Below, in pieces: positions 10,392 through 22,300 of a stretch of 64,000 nt of DNA (positions are counted from its first letter, which is position 1; each line of letters starts with the position of its first letter). Location: assembly GCA_031213475.1 (NCBI GenBank), contig JARUPZ010000019.1, forward strand, positions 4,331,901 to 4,395,900, in the 5' to 3' direction. This stretch comes from Nereocystis luetkeana (Eukaryota > Sar > Phaeophyceae > Laminariales > Laminariaceae). The notes under the pieces were generated by a model, which was given only the letters and a program-made list of their open reading frames with translations, had not been told where the DNA came from and searched no databases. A program made the translations under genes and the position numbers.

Positions 10392-13300
10392 TCACAGCGA
10401 AACTCCCGCGGCAACGGAGTCGAGCGCGGCCACCTCTTCGGCTGATAACCGCCACCCGAGGGCGCCGCAGTTCTCGCTCGCCTGTACATTTGTTCGGTGG
10501 CAATTGGCGTCGGGGCGGGGGGGGGGGTGGAGGAGGTTGGTGGGCTTCAAACAGTACTAAGGCATCCGTTCATTGGATGCTGTGAGTTTAGCTCTTTTTT
10601 ACGTTGGGTTTTTTCCACCTTCCAGAGACTTTTGAGACTCTTGTCTTTTCCCCGCCATGGACTATTTATGAAATCACCACGATACAATGTGAGCAACATG
10701 TTAAGATCAGGGATCGGGGTACTTTGTATCCCTGGACAGGTTTGCCTATTAAGTCGGTACTCTTTGGTAGTCACGTGTCTGTGTTTTCTTAGAGATAGAA
10801 GAAGAGCAGCTTTATTCCTTTCGTGCACGACGGGGACTGAGACCACGCTCGTGTCTCTCTGGAAAACCCCTGGTTTCCCACCTAAGATACGCCTTCCAAG
10901 TACTACAAATACGATCCCAGTGCCAGAACCCAGGTAGTTACCGGGCTTTCAACTTCATTCAAGGCAGTATCATAACGAACAACACAAACAGCATCGACGA
11001 AAATAGCAACAACAAGAAGCGGCAAAACAGCACTTGTCGGGAATTGAGAGGTATCATACCGACCGAAAATCAGGACGGCGCGCCCCAAGTATGCGCGCGG
11101 GGTGTTAGGAGTCCCCCCCCCCCTCAAGCTCACCTACTGGTCTATTTCATCGCGCATTGTGCAGCAACAGCAGCAGCAGCAGCGGCGGTTTCAAGGTATA
11201 TATATAACATGGCAGGTATGTAGAAGAGCATGTTCTTTCTACCACACGCAGTATTACGGGGGACCATAGGTAATAGGACCTGTAGTATACATAAAAACCT
11301 ATATATTTACCCGTTTTCACTAACAATATTAGGTGCTATTAACCATGGTCCCCCGTAATAGTATACACCCCTCTGTCTCCAAAACATCAGCCACAGCGGC
11401 TGGGCCTTGGCGTGAGCAGCACCTCTTCACCTTCGCTAGAAGGAAGGGCACATCATATTTCGTTCTACAATATGCGCTGGTTTTTGCGCACTACCAAAAG
11501 GGATTTTGGAGAAAAAAAAATCATGCCGGTGACGAGTTAACTACTCGTGGCGCTTGGCCATTACTGTACGAAACAGTTCTTTTGCACTATTCAAAACTCT
11601 GTCGGCGACGAGGTAGTTGCTCGCGTGTATGATACATAGCTCAAGACTATTGCTGCTCTAGGCAGGCGGACGTGAAAATATGATGTACTGTTGTAGCACC
11701 GGTTGTACATGCGTGCGTACCTGTCTGACGTTTTTAGCCCCGGGGATCGGAATCGCTCCCTTTGCGATGCACCAGTTCAGCGACACTTGAGCGGGCGTTT
11801 TGTCTCTACGCTCGGAGTACATAGGGGATCAAAAGAAGGGTGGGGGGTGGGGGAGGGGGGAGGGCGTTGGTGTAAGGGATCAAAAATCCAGAAGGGGGGG
11901 GGGGGGCGTTCGGGTAGAGGGAGATCAGAATCGGCCGGGCGAAGTATTTTTCTACTGGTTTGTGGACGATTCACCAGCGCGCTGCTCCCTAAAACTGGAC
12001 GAGTTGCTGCCATGAACGCTACGATATTTTGACAACGCGACCAACCTCGCTCCGAAGTTACCGCGGCGGGTCACATTTTCACGAACTTTGTTTTTTTCGC
12101 CTCTCGGACCGTTCCCGCTCAACACTTCGCGGGTACATACCACACCCCGTCCCACAAATAGAACGAGACGTGGAAAAGAAGGGGGGGGGAAGGAACGACG
12201 GTGCCCCCGGCCGACGACCACCGCCCACAGCCTAGTTTTTTTCTCTTTTCCCCACACACAAAAAAAGAGAAGAAACCCACGATCTAAACAAGCGACGCCA
12301 TGTACAACAGGTGTAACACATACCTGGCAATTTACAGTCCCCCCCTCGCCCACCTCCCCTTCCCCCTCCCCCCCCAAAAAAAAACAAACAAACAAACAAG
12401 CAAACAAACACGCATCAGGATTGATTGGTCTGTCAGTCCGTCAAATGATTGGTCGGTCAGTCGGTCGGTCGGTCGGTCGGTTGGTCGATTGACCCATATC
12501 TCGACGGGGGTTCCTACTACTCTAGTTGGCGCCGTGAAAAGCTTGTTTGGTTCGACGAAAAATGTCGACTGAAAGGAGCACTCGTGAAAAGGGGAACAGG
12601 AGGAGCAGGAAGAAATAGGAAATACTCGAAAAAATAAACCAGAAGGAAACAGGCAAAGGAGCAGGAGGAACCGGAAGTATATCCCCGGCCAGCAGAGCGG
12701 GTTACACGGCAAAAGAAGCAGCGCACCTGGAGGCTCCGATTTGTTTGAGCTTGGAAACAACAGGCTCGATCTTCGGAAGCTTCTTCTTGAACCCTCCGCC
12801 GCGCGGCCCGCTGTTCGGAAAACAACCCCCCCCCCCCCCCCGCCCCCCAAAGACAAAAAAAAGGCATTTTAACCGGATGCAGACCTTCCTGGGTATGTTC
12901 TTGTGACCTCGAGTCCGATCGTGTGGGCAGTGGCCTAAGTGATGTGTTGAGATGGTATAGCTCTCGCTAGGAACGCGGTCATAAGGACGCTTATAGTTGT
13001 CGTCAATTTTGGTGTCCTGGATCTGGGTGGTCGGTCGGTCGGTCGGTCGGTGGCATCAGCAATCTCGAAAGGGGTCCCAATATTTTCAGGGCTGTTCATG
13101 AGCCGGATCAAAACTCGCGGGTCGGGTCGGGTCGGGTCGGGTTTGATCGGGTCGGATTAGGTGTCTACCCCGACCCGACCCGATGCGTGAGATTTGGAAC
13201 CCCTCCTGACCCGACCTCACCCGACCCATCATGAGATTTCGACGACCTCCTGGACCGACCCGTGATCCGTGAGCAGCCCTGCTTATTTTTGGCGCCGTGC

Positions 13301-16300
13301 AAGCTTGAAAAAAAAAAACACATTCGCTCGCAAAATTTTATTAAAACTGTATACACAGCATACCTCGGCAAGACGTCTTGGGAATACTTTCCCGTCAGCA
13401 AACCTTGCGACAGGGGGCTGTACGCAAGCACGCGAACGCCCAGCTCTTTGCACAGCCGCAGATTCCCGTTCGTCTCGGGATTCCTTTCGGCAAATAATGT
13501 GAGAACGGGGAAAGCGTGTCAGTAGGTGGGACTGCCGGGGGTGGGTGGGTGGGTGGTTGGGTGGGTCGGGGGGGGGGGGGGGGGGGGGGGGGGCGGGAGT
13601 TGCTCGATAGGAGAGATGTACTCGATCTCATGCATGGCCGTAGTCGTATGACCATAGACCCTCGCATCCCTACAGTGCCGGGACGGAGCATGTCGGGTTT
13701 TCACCGACTAGGCAGAGATTGCTTGCACCAAGCGCGAAGCGAAACGTGAGATGCTCGGCGAGTCGCATGAAGGGTGAGCTGCATCCTACTAAGAACCACC
13801 TTTGTGAGGCGGACTTGTGATATGGATGACAGCGTCAATGAATTGATTTAGTTTCCGGTGTGACCAGTCCCAGAGACAGCAATGGGGGTATATTGTAACT
13901 GTCTCTTGGGTGCCTTACCACAGGCACTACGTGATACGATCATTCCCCTAATTAATGCGGAATGAAGGGCCTCCCCCCCCGCACGAATGATCTGTAACTC
14001 GATTGCCAGCTGTAACCGACCGCCAGAACAAACCAAAAAAACAGTACCCTGGTTGTCTAGCTCAAGTAGAGAGCGGCATGTTTTACAGTGTCGTTGCCAA
14101 CCGACGCCAACCCAACCTACATGATATAGGGGAGGGGGGGGTGGGGGGAGGGGGGCACGGAGAGCAAAGGAGCAAAGGAGGGAAGGGGAGAAGGGGGGGG
14201 GGGAGGGGAGGGGAGGGGAGGCTGGGCACTCGCTGATTTCGATCGAGATCACACACCGGTTGGCCAGCGAGAACTGGACCTGGTTGCTCCCGAGCTGGAT
14301 GCCCCTCGCCTTGAGGGCCGCGTGCGCCTGTTTCAAGGCGTCAGGTCCGTAGTTGCTGACGCCTACCGCCTGTTTAGCGAGGAAAACACACAAACGCAAC
14401 CGCCGTGCCATCATGGTCAAGCGCAGGCAGGCAGGCAGGCAGGCAAAGGCACGCCCCGGGCAGAGACGTGGGCGGAGGCAGAGTAGAGGCCGGACAGCAA
14501 AATTATTTCTTGGAAAGACCAAACAACGAGTAACGGAGACAGACAGACAGAACAACACGACGGCCATGTATATAATATATATATATATATATACTTCGAA
14601 GTATATGTATACAAATACACGGCGCTTCGCTCGGTGGGCGGCATTCGCTGCCCGCTACGCTCACGAACAAATGTGAAGTGAGTCGAGGGCCCGTGATTGT
14701 AGGCGCAAACCGGCGACTCGCAAATGCCAACATCCCCTTAGCCGTGCTCCAGGGAAACAAAATTGTAATAGACGGCACGTGCATGAGTGTGTATTGTAAT
14801 ATGAATATTACGGGGGGCCATAGTTAACAGGACCAAATATCGTTAGTAAAAATGGTTAAACATATAGGTTTTTATGTGTACCATAGGTCCTGTTAACTAT
14901 GGTCCCCCCCTTCTCAGGAGGACTCCGTCGGTATACTTTCCCACTTCAAAACAGCAGCCCTTCCAAGCTGCGTGATACTTCTTCTTGGATAGCTGCTGTT
15001 ACGGGGGACCATAGGGTAATAGGACCTGTGGTATACGTAAAAACCAAGATATTTAAACATTTCTATCAACAATATTTGGTCCTACCCTGGTATTAACTAT
15101 GGTCCCCCGTGATACCGGTAGAGCATAAAATTACTGTCGCCGTCTCTTTTCCCGATAAACAAAAAAAAAAACACCAAGTTCAACGCCGAACAATCAACAA
15201 AAAAAAAGCAAAGGGGAAAACGAGGGGAAGGAGGAGAAACTCTCGTACGTACGACAGGCCGAAAAATCGATCGTTCCGAATGCCCGTGAGCTGTAAGAAC
15301 AACGACAAAAGACGAAAACATACTTGTACAAGTATCTATTCTAAGAGAAGCATACTCGTATATGTGTAGACATGGTGGCTCTCGGCAACACCTGCTCTTG
15401 TCCGTTTGCCTGCTTTTGCTTGCTTGCATACGTCGCCGCGCTCTGATCCGCACGAACGTGCTGCTGTATGCACATGTCCGCTCTGTGTGGAGGGCAGATG
15501 GAAGGCTGTGCTGCTGTGCTTGCGGTACGTAGTTGGACTGCAGTGGCTATTGTCGGAGCTTGGTTTTTGCGCCTTACACGAAAAAACGAAAACGAAAACA
15601 AAAAACAGCGGAAGGCGAAGGAAGCAAGAAAGCGAATATAATAGCTCGAGGATCGATCCCGAAACAAAAAGAAAATATGTTCCCGTCGGCAAAAATACGG
15701 GCTGAGGAGGGCGGCGAGGTGGGAGAATACACCCGAGCGAGACAGCTGAGGGTCGGACTATTGCGGTATCAATGTATACGTGTAGTGTAAGCCTGGTACA
15801 GGGAATGGTGCAGCAGCAGCAGGAGCAGCAGCAGCAGCACGAACAGAGGAGACAAGAAACCCGACACAACACACACACTATCACCTGTTACGGGGGACCA
15901 CAGTAAATAGGACCTATAGTACTCACAAAAAACTGCATGTTTACATATTTTTACTAACAATATTTGGTTCTATTTGTCATAAACTGCTGTGGGCTGCGGT
16001 ACTGGTATTTCATACGGGTATCAGCATCTGCGAATATCGACATGAAGCAAGTCACGGTGTCTCGGCGTCCGACGCGCGAGCCCCCAAATGGGCTGGCGGG
16101 GGCAGCTACGACCGAAACTGAAAAAAAAAAAACGAAAACCGCTCTTTCAAGCACCGGCGTTCCTGACCTAGCCAGGAGGTATACTTATCCGGGAGAGAGA
16201 TCCGAGAAAACCAAGTAGACGCCAAAAGACGTCGCACGATGTGGCTGGAAACGGGTAATGGTAAAACACGTCTTCTACACCGAGGCTCAAAAGTAACCAT

Positions 16301-19300
16301 CAAACCTGTTCCCCGCATTCCTCCCCTCCCATGCATTCCTCCACCGTCATAAGCAAACACTGGGTGTTGAAAAGCCACTCATTCGACCGCCACAGGACAC
16401 GTTGACACAGAAACACTCTGTCCACCCCCCCCCCCCGCCGCCACACCCACTCCCCCCTCCCTTCCCCCTCTCGACTTCCCCCCCCAATCCCCCGACTCCT
16501 CCCCCCCCAACCCTCTCCCCCCCCCACCCCCACCTCTCCCCACCCCCTCCACTCCCCCCCCCTTACCCCCACTCCCACACCCCTCCCTCACCATCACACC
16601 CCTCCCCCCCCCCCTCCCCCCCACCCCCGACATGCCTCTGGTATATAGTCTATAGAACAAATCTTCCCGCGGTAAATCTCACCTTGACGAGGCCTTGGTC
16701 TACACAGTCCGCGAGCCCGTCCCAGTATCGCGAGCTCAGCGGGCCGAAGGGCCAGTGTATCTGGTATATTTCCATGGTCTCCAGCCCCATTCGGTCCAGC
16801 GACGCCCTGCGCGGGCGAGGCGGGCGAGGCGGACGGACAAAACGAACCGGCAAGAAGAAGAAGAAGAAGTGCGGGCAGAAACAACGGAGCACGCGACAGC
16901 GGTTACCAGGTGCATCGATGTGATACACACACAGGCCGACGCACAGACACATACAGACACGCACGAACGCACGCACGCACACACACACAAAACACACTAT
17001 CACGGGGGACCATAGTAAATACCTGGTATTACGGGGGACCATAGTTAATAGGACCAAATATTGTTAGTAAAAATGGTCAAATATATAGGTTTTTATGTAT
17101 ACCATAGGTCCTATTAACTATGGTCCCCCGTAATAGGATCCTACGATACACACAAAAACCTACATATTTCCCTATTTTTACTACTACGGGGGATAATAGT
17201 TAACAGGGCCTATGGTTTACATAAAAACCTATATATTTAACCATTTTCACTAACCATATTTGGTCTTATTAACTATGGTCCCCCTTAATAGCAATATTCG
17301 GTCCTATTGACTGTGGTCCCCCGTAATAGATTTATACTTCCGAAGTATATACAGCGAATATACTGTAGATACTCGATGCATTTGCCACGATAGATGGTGC
17401 ACCAACCATTTGCCTTCTGAGGCTCCTCCCTTGGAGGGGACCTGTACACCCCACTCATAAACTCACCCTGAGAATCACGAAAGTGCAACCCCAATATAAA
17501 AAAACTACCAGGTATGGCCTACATATAGGTCATACACCGAAAAAATCTACCGCTCTGTCCCTAAATATAAGGGACTTTTTAATACTAATATTCAATCAAA
17601 ACGGTCCTTACGTTTAGGGGCAGAGTGATAGCGTTAAGACACGAACGACACCCCAGCAAATTTCTTCAGCGCCCTACACACCGTTTTTAGGACTGTTAGG
17701 GCTGCAGTCAGTCCCGTTTTGGGGATGAAGCACTCAAATTCCCAAGTAGTTTGTCCCCGCAAAACGGGACTGCGGTACCAAAAGAGATATAAGGAGCCCC
17801 CCCCCCCTCCCCAGCCAAAATGATTAGGCCAAAAAAGTGCCACCTGGTACTACGCACCGCTATCTCATAAACGTGGTATATTACCACTTTGCCCCGAAAA
17901 TAAAGGATTGTTTTGTATATTGATACTATACCAGGTATACAAAAGTCAATTATATTGCGGGATAGAGTCGTAATTCGAAGCATTGATTTTACGCACAGAT
18001 AGAGAGGAGGAGAGACCAAGGCGGGCGAAAAAAGAACACCCAGACACTCTTGCACGCCCGGTAAACTCCGATACACTAGTCGCGGAAAAGCGCGAGAGCG
18101 TGAGGTTTCGCGAAACAAAACCCGACGAAGAGAATTGACGAGCATCGGGAACGCCGCATGCACCTCCTGCGCCATAAAAAACGAAGGCAGGCAGGTATTA
18201 ATACGAGTATGTAAACCTGTGGGAGAGAAGGGGAAGACACCTGTGACCACAAATTTTTTTTTTTTTTTTTTTTGTCCGGAAAGCCACCGGAGGGAAATAA
18301 AAAAAAAAAAGTCCTCCAAACCAATGTTATTGATAGGAAAAATACAACTTGAGATGGAGAGAGTTGAACTTGATAGCTACAAAAAAAAAAGAGGAGAAAA
18401 GGTTGTCGTGCGAGTACTCACTTGCAGGCGTCGACCACCGAGCGGCGTCCTAACCTCCAGGGAAGAGGGGCGAACTTGCTCGCTGCGAGATCGGAGCGGT
18501 GCGGCGCGGGGCAGGGCGGCGAGGAAGGGAGCGCAGGGGGGGTTCTAAGGATATAGAAAGGATTGGGCGGGGGGGGGGGGGGGTGTACTCGATAGGAGAG
18601 ATGTACTCGATCTCTTGCATGGCCGTAGTCGTATGACCATAGACCCTCGCATGGCGGAGGGCGGGGGGCGAAGGGCGTGTGCAACAACATGGCTGGGTAT
18701 TTTCGTTGGAGATGCGACATTGAGGACGCGAATGCCAAGGCGGGTTTTTGGTCGTTCCAGCTTTTAGCATCGATGGTGTCCAGGGAACGCACCAGGGGTG
18801 GTACCGAGCTTTCCTCCCGAAATACCGCGCGCACGAAGGAAGGAAAAAAGGAAAGCCACCTCGATACGCTCGCCTCGTAGCACAGCAGTACAGTGCAGCA
18901 CGGTACGATACAGAAGTACCTGGTACAATACAGCTTAATTAAGTACAACAAGTACAACGTATTCGCTCTTCTACCCGGAACCGACCTGATGACTCAAAAC
19001 ACACACACGAACAAAAAATCACCAGCTGCCTGTAAAAGTGGGAGCCTGCGACAAACACGTAGTAACGGTCGGTTAGCGTAGGTACCCCTTCAACAAAAAG
19101 GCCAGGAGAAGGCACTAGCGCGTTAACCCTGTTTGGACTGCGGTCCCGTTGTGGGGACAAAAAGTACTACGGGGGGCCATATTAAATAGGACCTACGGAA
19201 TACACAAAAATCTATATATATCGTTTTTTTTACGATTACTATTTGGTCCTATTTACTGTAGTCTCCTGTATTAGTTCGTCCCCAAAAGGGGGCTGTAGTC

Positions 19301-22300
19301 TTAGTAAAAGGGTTTCTAGCTTCACACCTCGGACAGATCAGATAGATCATCTACGTATGATCATCTACAGATAGATCATCTACAGATAGATCATCTACAG
19401 ATAAATCATCTACAGATATATCACCTACATATAGATAATCTAGTTCCTCACCTGCCCCTGTGAGAGGTGTCGCATGATCTATCTATACAGTGTAGATCCT
19501 GCCCAGGAAACACGTGCTAGATCATGCAGATTACACCCACCCGGGAACATGAGCCACATCTGTAGATCATACATGAGAGATCGGGAACAGATTATCTATC
19601 TGCCTTGAAATATCCGGACCATGAAGTGGAAACCGATGATCGGTCTAGAAGTGTGTTGATAGTCAAATCGTGTGAAAGGCGCGTCTCACCGAGAACGATG
19701 CCATCCTTTCCGCTGCCCTCGTAGTCCCGCCTGAACTTGCCGCAGAGGTACTCCGACCTCCCGAACCCGTAGACCTCTGCCGTGTCGAACAGGTTCACTC
19801 CGCCGCCGACGCAGTTCCCGAAAACCTTTAAAAAGAGTTCACACGTCAGACATGTCAGACAGATCAGACAAATCAGATAGATTAGATAGATCAGATAGCT
19901 TTGTACCATTACAATACCATCTGGAGTCTTGTTCCGTCGCCCAACGTGCGATCGCGCGAATTTGGCAGAGTTTGATGGAAAACGAGAGGGCAGTGGGAAT
20001 GCTGTGGACCCTACTGTAAGGGTGATGAAAATGGAGGCAAGTAACCGAGAGAGGGGGGGGGGGGGGTGAAGGGGAAGACACCTGTGACCACGGCTTGTCT
20101 AGAACGCCGCCGAGGGGTGTCCATAAAAAACCTCCCACGAGTTGAGCGAGAAGCTGAGAGTGAGGGTCGAAAAATCAAATATGATGGTGCCACTCTGGCC
20201 GGGAATGTAACACCTGTTTGGTATTCGATAGGAACACCAAACGAACCGTACATCACCGGTCAGAATGGTGGGAGGATAATTTTTGCTGTAGAAATGGGAT
20301 TACGAACTGCACCCACATTTTTGGCGACAAACCACTCAGAATTAGTGTTGGGGTAGTTTTTGAGATATGGGTTGAGATCTATGGTGAATCCTACCGACGG
20401 TGATATCTACGTTGATATCACCGACCCTGTGGTGGGATCCATGATACCACGGTGAGATCTACCCACGGTGAGATCTTCGTTGAGCTCTACGTTGAGATCT
20501 ACGTTGAATTCTAAGTTGAGATCTACGATGACATCTACGGTGAGACCTAGCACGGCGGTGGTCAACGTAGAAACTTTACAGTTCATACCACAGCCGTGAT
20601 ACCACAGGAGTGAAATCTACGTTCAGATTTGCGTTGAGATCTACGTGGAGATCTACGTTGAGATCTACGTTGAGATCTACGATGAGATCTACGATGAGAT
20701 CTACGTAGAGATCTACGTAGAGATCTACGTCGAGATTTACATCTACGTTGAGACCCACGTTGAGATCTACCGTGAGCCCTGTTGCGAGAGATGAGGCCTC
20801 GCCTCGTTCCCACCTCTTCAAGCTCCTCGTCCATGGCCTCGCTGTACCCCCAGAATGCCTCGTCCCCCCAGGACCAGGCGCCGATGCCCAGAGGTGACAC
20901 GTCCACCCCGCCGAGGCTAACCCTATCCTTGGCGACGAGCGCCAACTCTTGTTTGCCCCCGGTGTCGCCTGCCGCTGCCGCTTCTCCTGCCGCGGCTCTG
21001 GGAGGGGATAGCATTAAGGGCAATAAAACACGTGCGTGTTGAAGTTTTCAAAGGACACACACATACCAATCGCACCGTGGTGAGATACGAATATATACGT
21101 GTACCCTGGTATGTACCAGGAATACTGCAATATACCAGTCTGGGCTGAAAAGTAAGGACCGTTTATTCATTAATATGGAGACAAATTGTTCCTTTTATTG
21201 ACGCCCATAGTGGTATGCTGCAGTGCAGAGGCAGGGGTGCGGTAGGTGGTGGGCCACAGTCGCTGGTCACGGTAAGAAACGGTCGGGTGATTTCGATGGA
21301 GAGGCACCTGGTACAGCAGTACAGTGGGCGCCCGGTGTTGACAAACGTCAATTTGGTGTCCAGGATTAAATGACTCGTTTTTTTTCCGGCCTTGATCAAA
21401 CTCTATTGGGTATCCCGGGATTTAGAGTTGGTTCCACTGTCGAGCCGTGTGTCTTGACCCAATTTTATTGTTGTTCGTGCCGATCTGAGCCTATTTTTCT
21501 CAACATGACTATTTTTTCTTCAAAGTGCGGGCGCCCACTGCTGTATTGTCGTTCATATTTTTGATTTTTTTATGCTGGTGGGTGTTGGGGTGCTGCTATG
21601 CCTGCTGCTTTTGCTGCACTGATTTATCGGTAATCGGCCCACACTTACTTTTGCACGACGCATCATGCACCTCGTATACTGCTGTACGAGTTTGTTCTTC
21701 AAGTGGTACCAGTGCTGCTGTAGCTTTAGTTGTATACTGTACGGTAGCAGAACCCAAGGTGCTATCGGAACTGGCTAGGAAGGCTGTTTCTCTTGTTCAG
21801 GAGACTTCTTGTGTAGTCGTATTATTCCTCGTGGTGGAGAAAAGGGAGCTGTTGAGAGAGTGATTCGATAGGGGCTCGATTCAAGGCATCAAGCCCACTC
21901 TGCTCTCCTTCTATTCACCCGCTAGACGGGTATAGGCACTTGACCGAGGAACTTTCCTCGGGCGCTTATCTACTCTTCTCCTATCGGCTGTCCCAACCAT
22001 TGTACTGCAAAGGAAACCTCAGAGCCCCGGGAATACTCTCAGGGTACCCCGGGTTTCGATACTACGGGCTATCTCATAACCACACGTATAGCCCGATAGC
22101 ATATAATATCGCAATACCCTGAAGCACGCAAGATTGCACTCAAGACACACGCCCGTCGGACGAATTTCAAAGCTGATTTTCTCGACAACGAGGAGAGTGC
22201 AAACGCCGAGCAAACGTGTTTATGGGAAGATCTTGAAATCTTCCTAATGGCCGCCTTCTTCGTTGGGGAGCACCCCTCTGGTGGAAATTTAGGAGAAAAT

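Larger units (their letters stand above)
16999..17330. mobile_element. Family A MITE split by two younger family A copies (nested)
   Basis: Outer element pieces: 16999-17019 (left terminal repeat), 17133-17182 (centre) and 17290-17330 (right half ending GTGGTCCCCCGTAATAG). Younger copies fill the gaps. Joining the pieces restores one family A unit. Confidence 0.8.
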
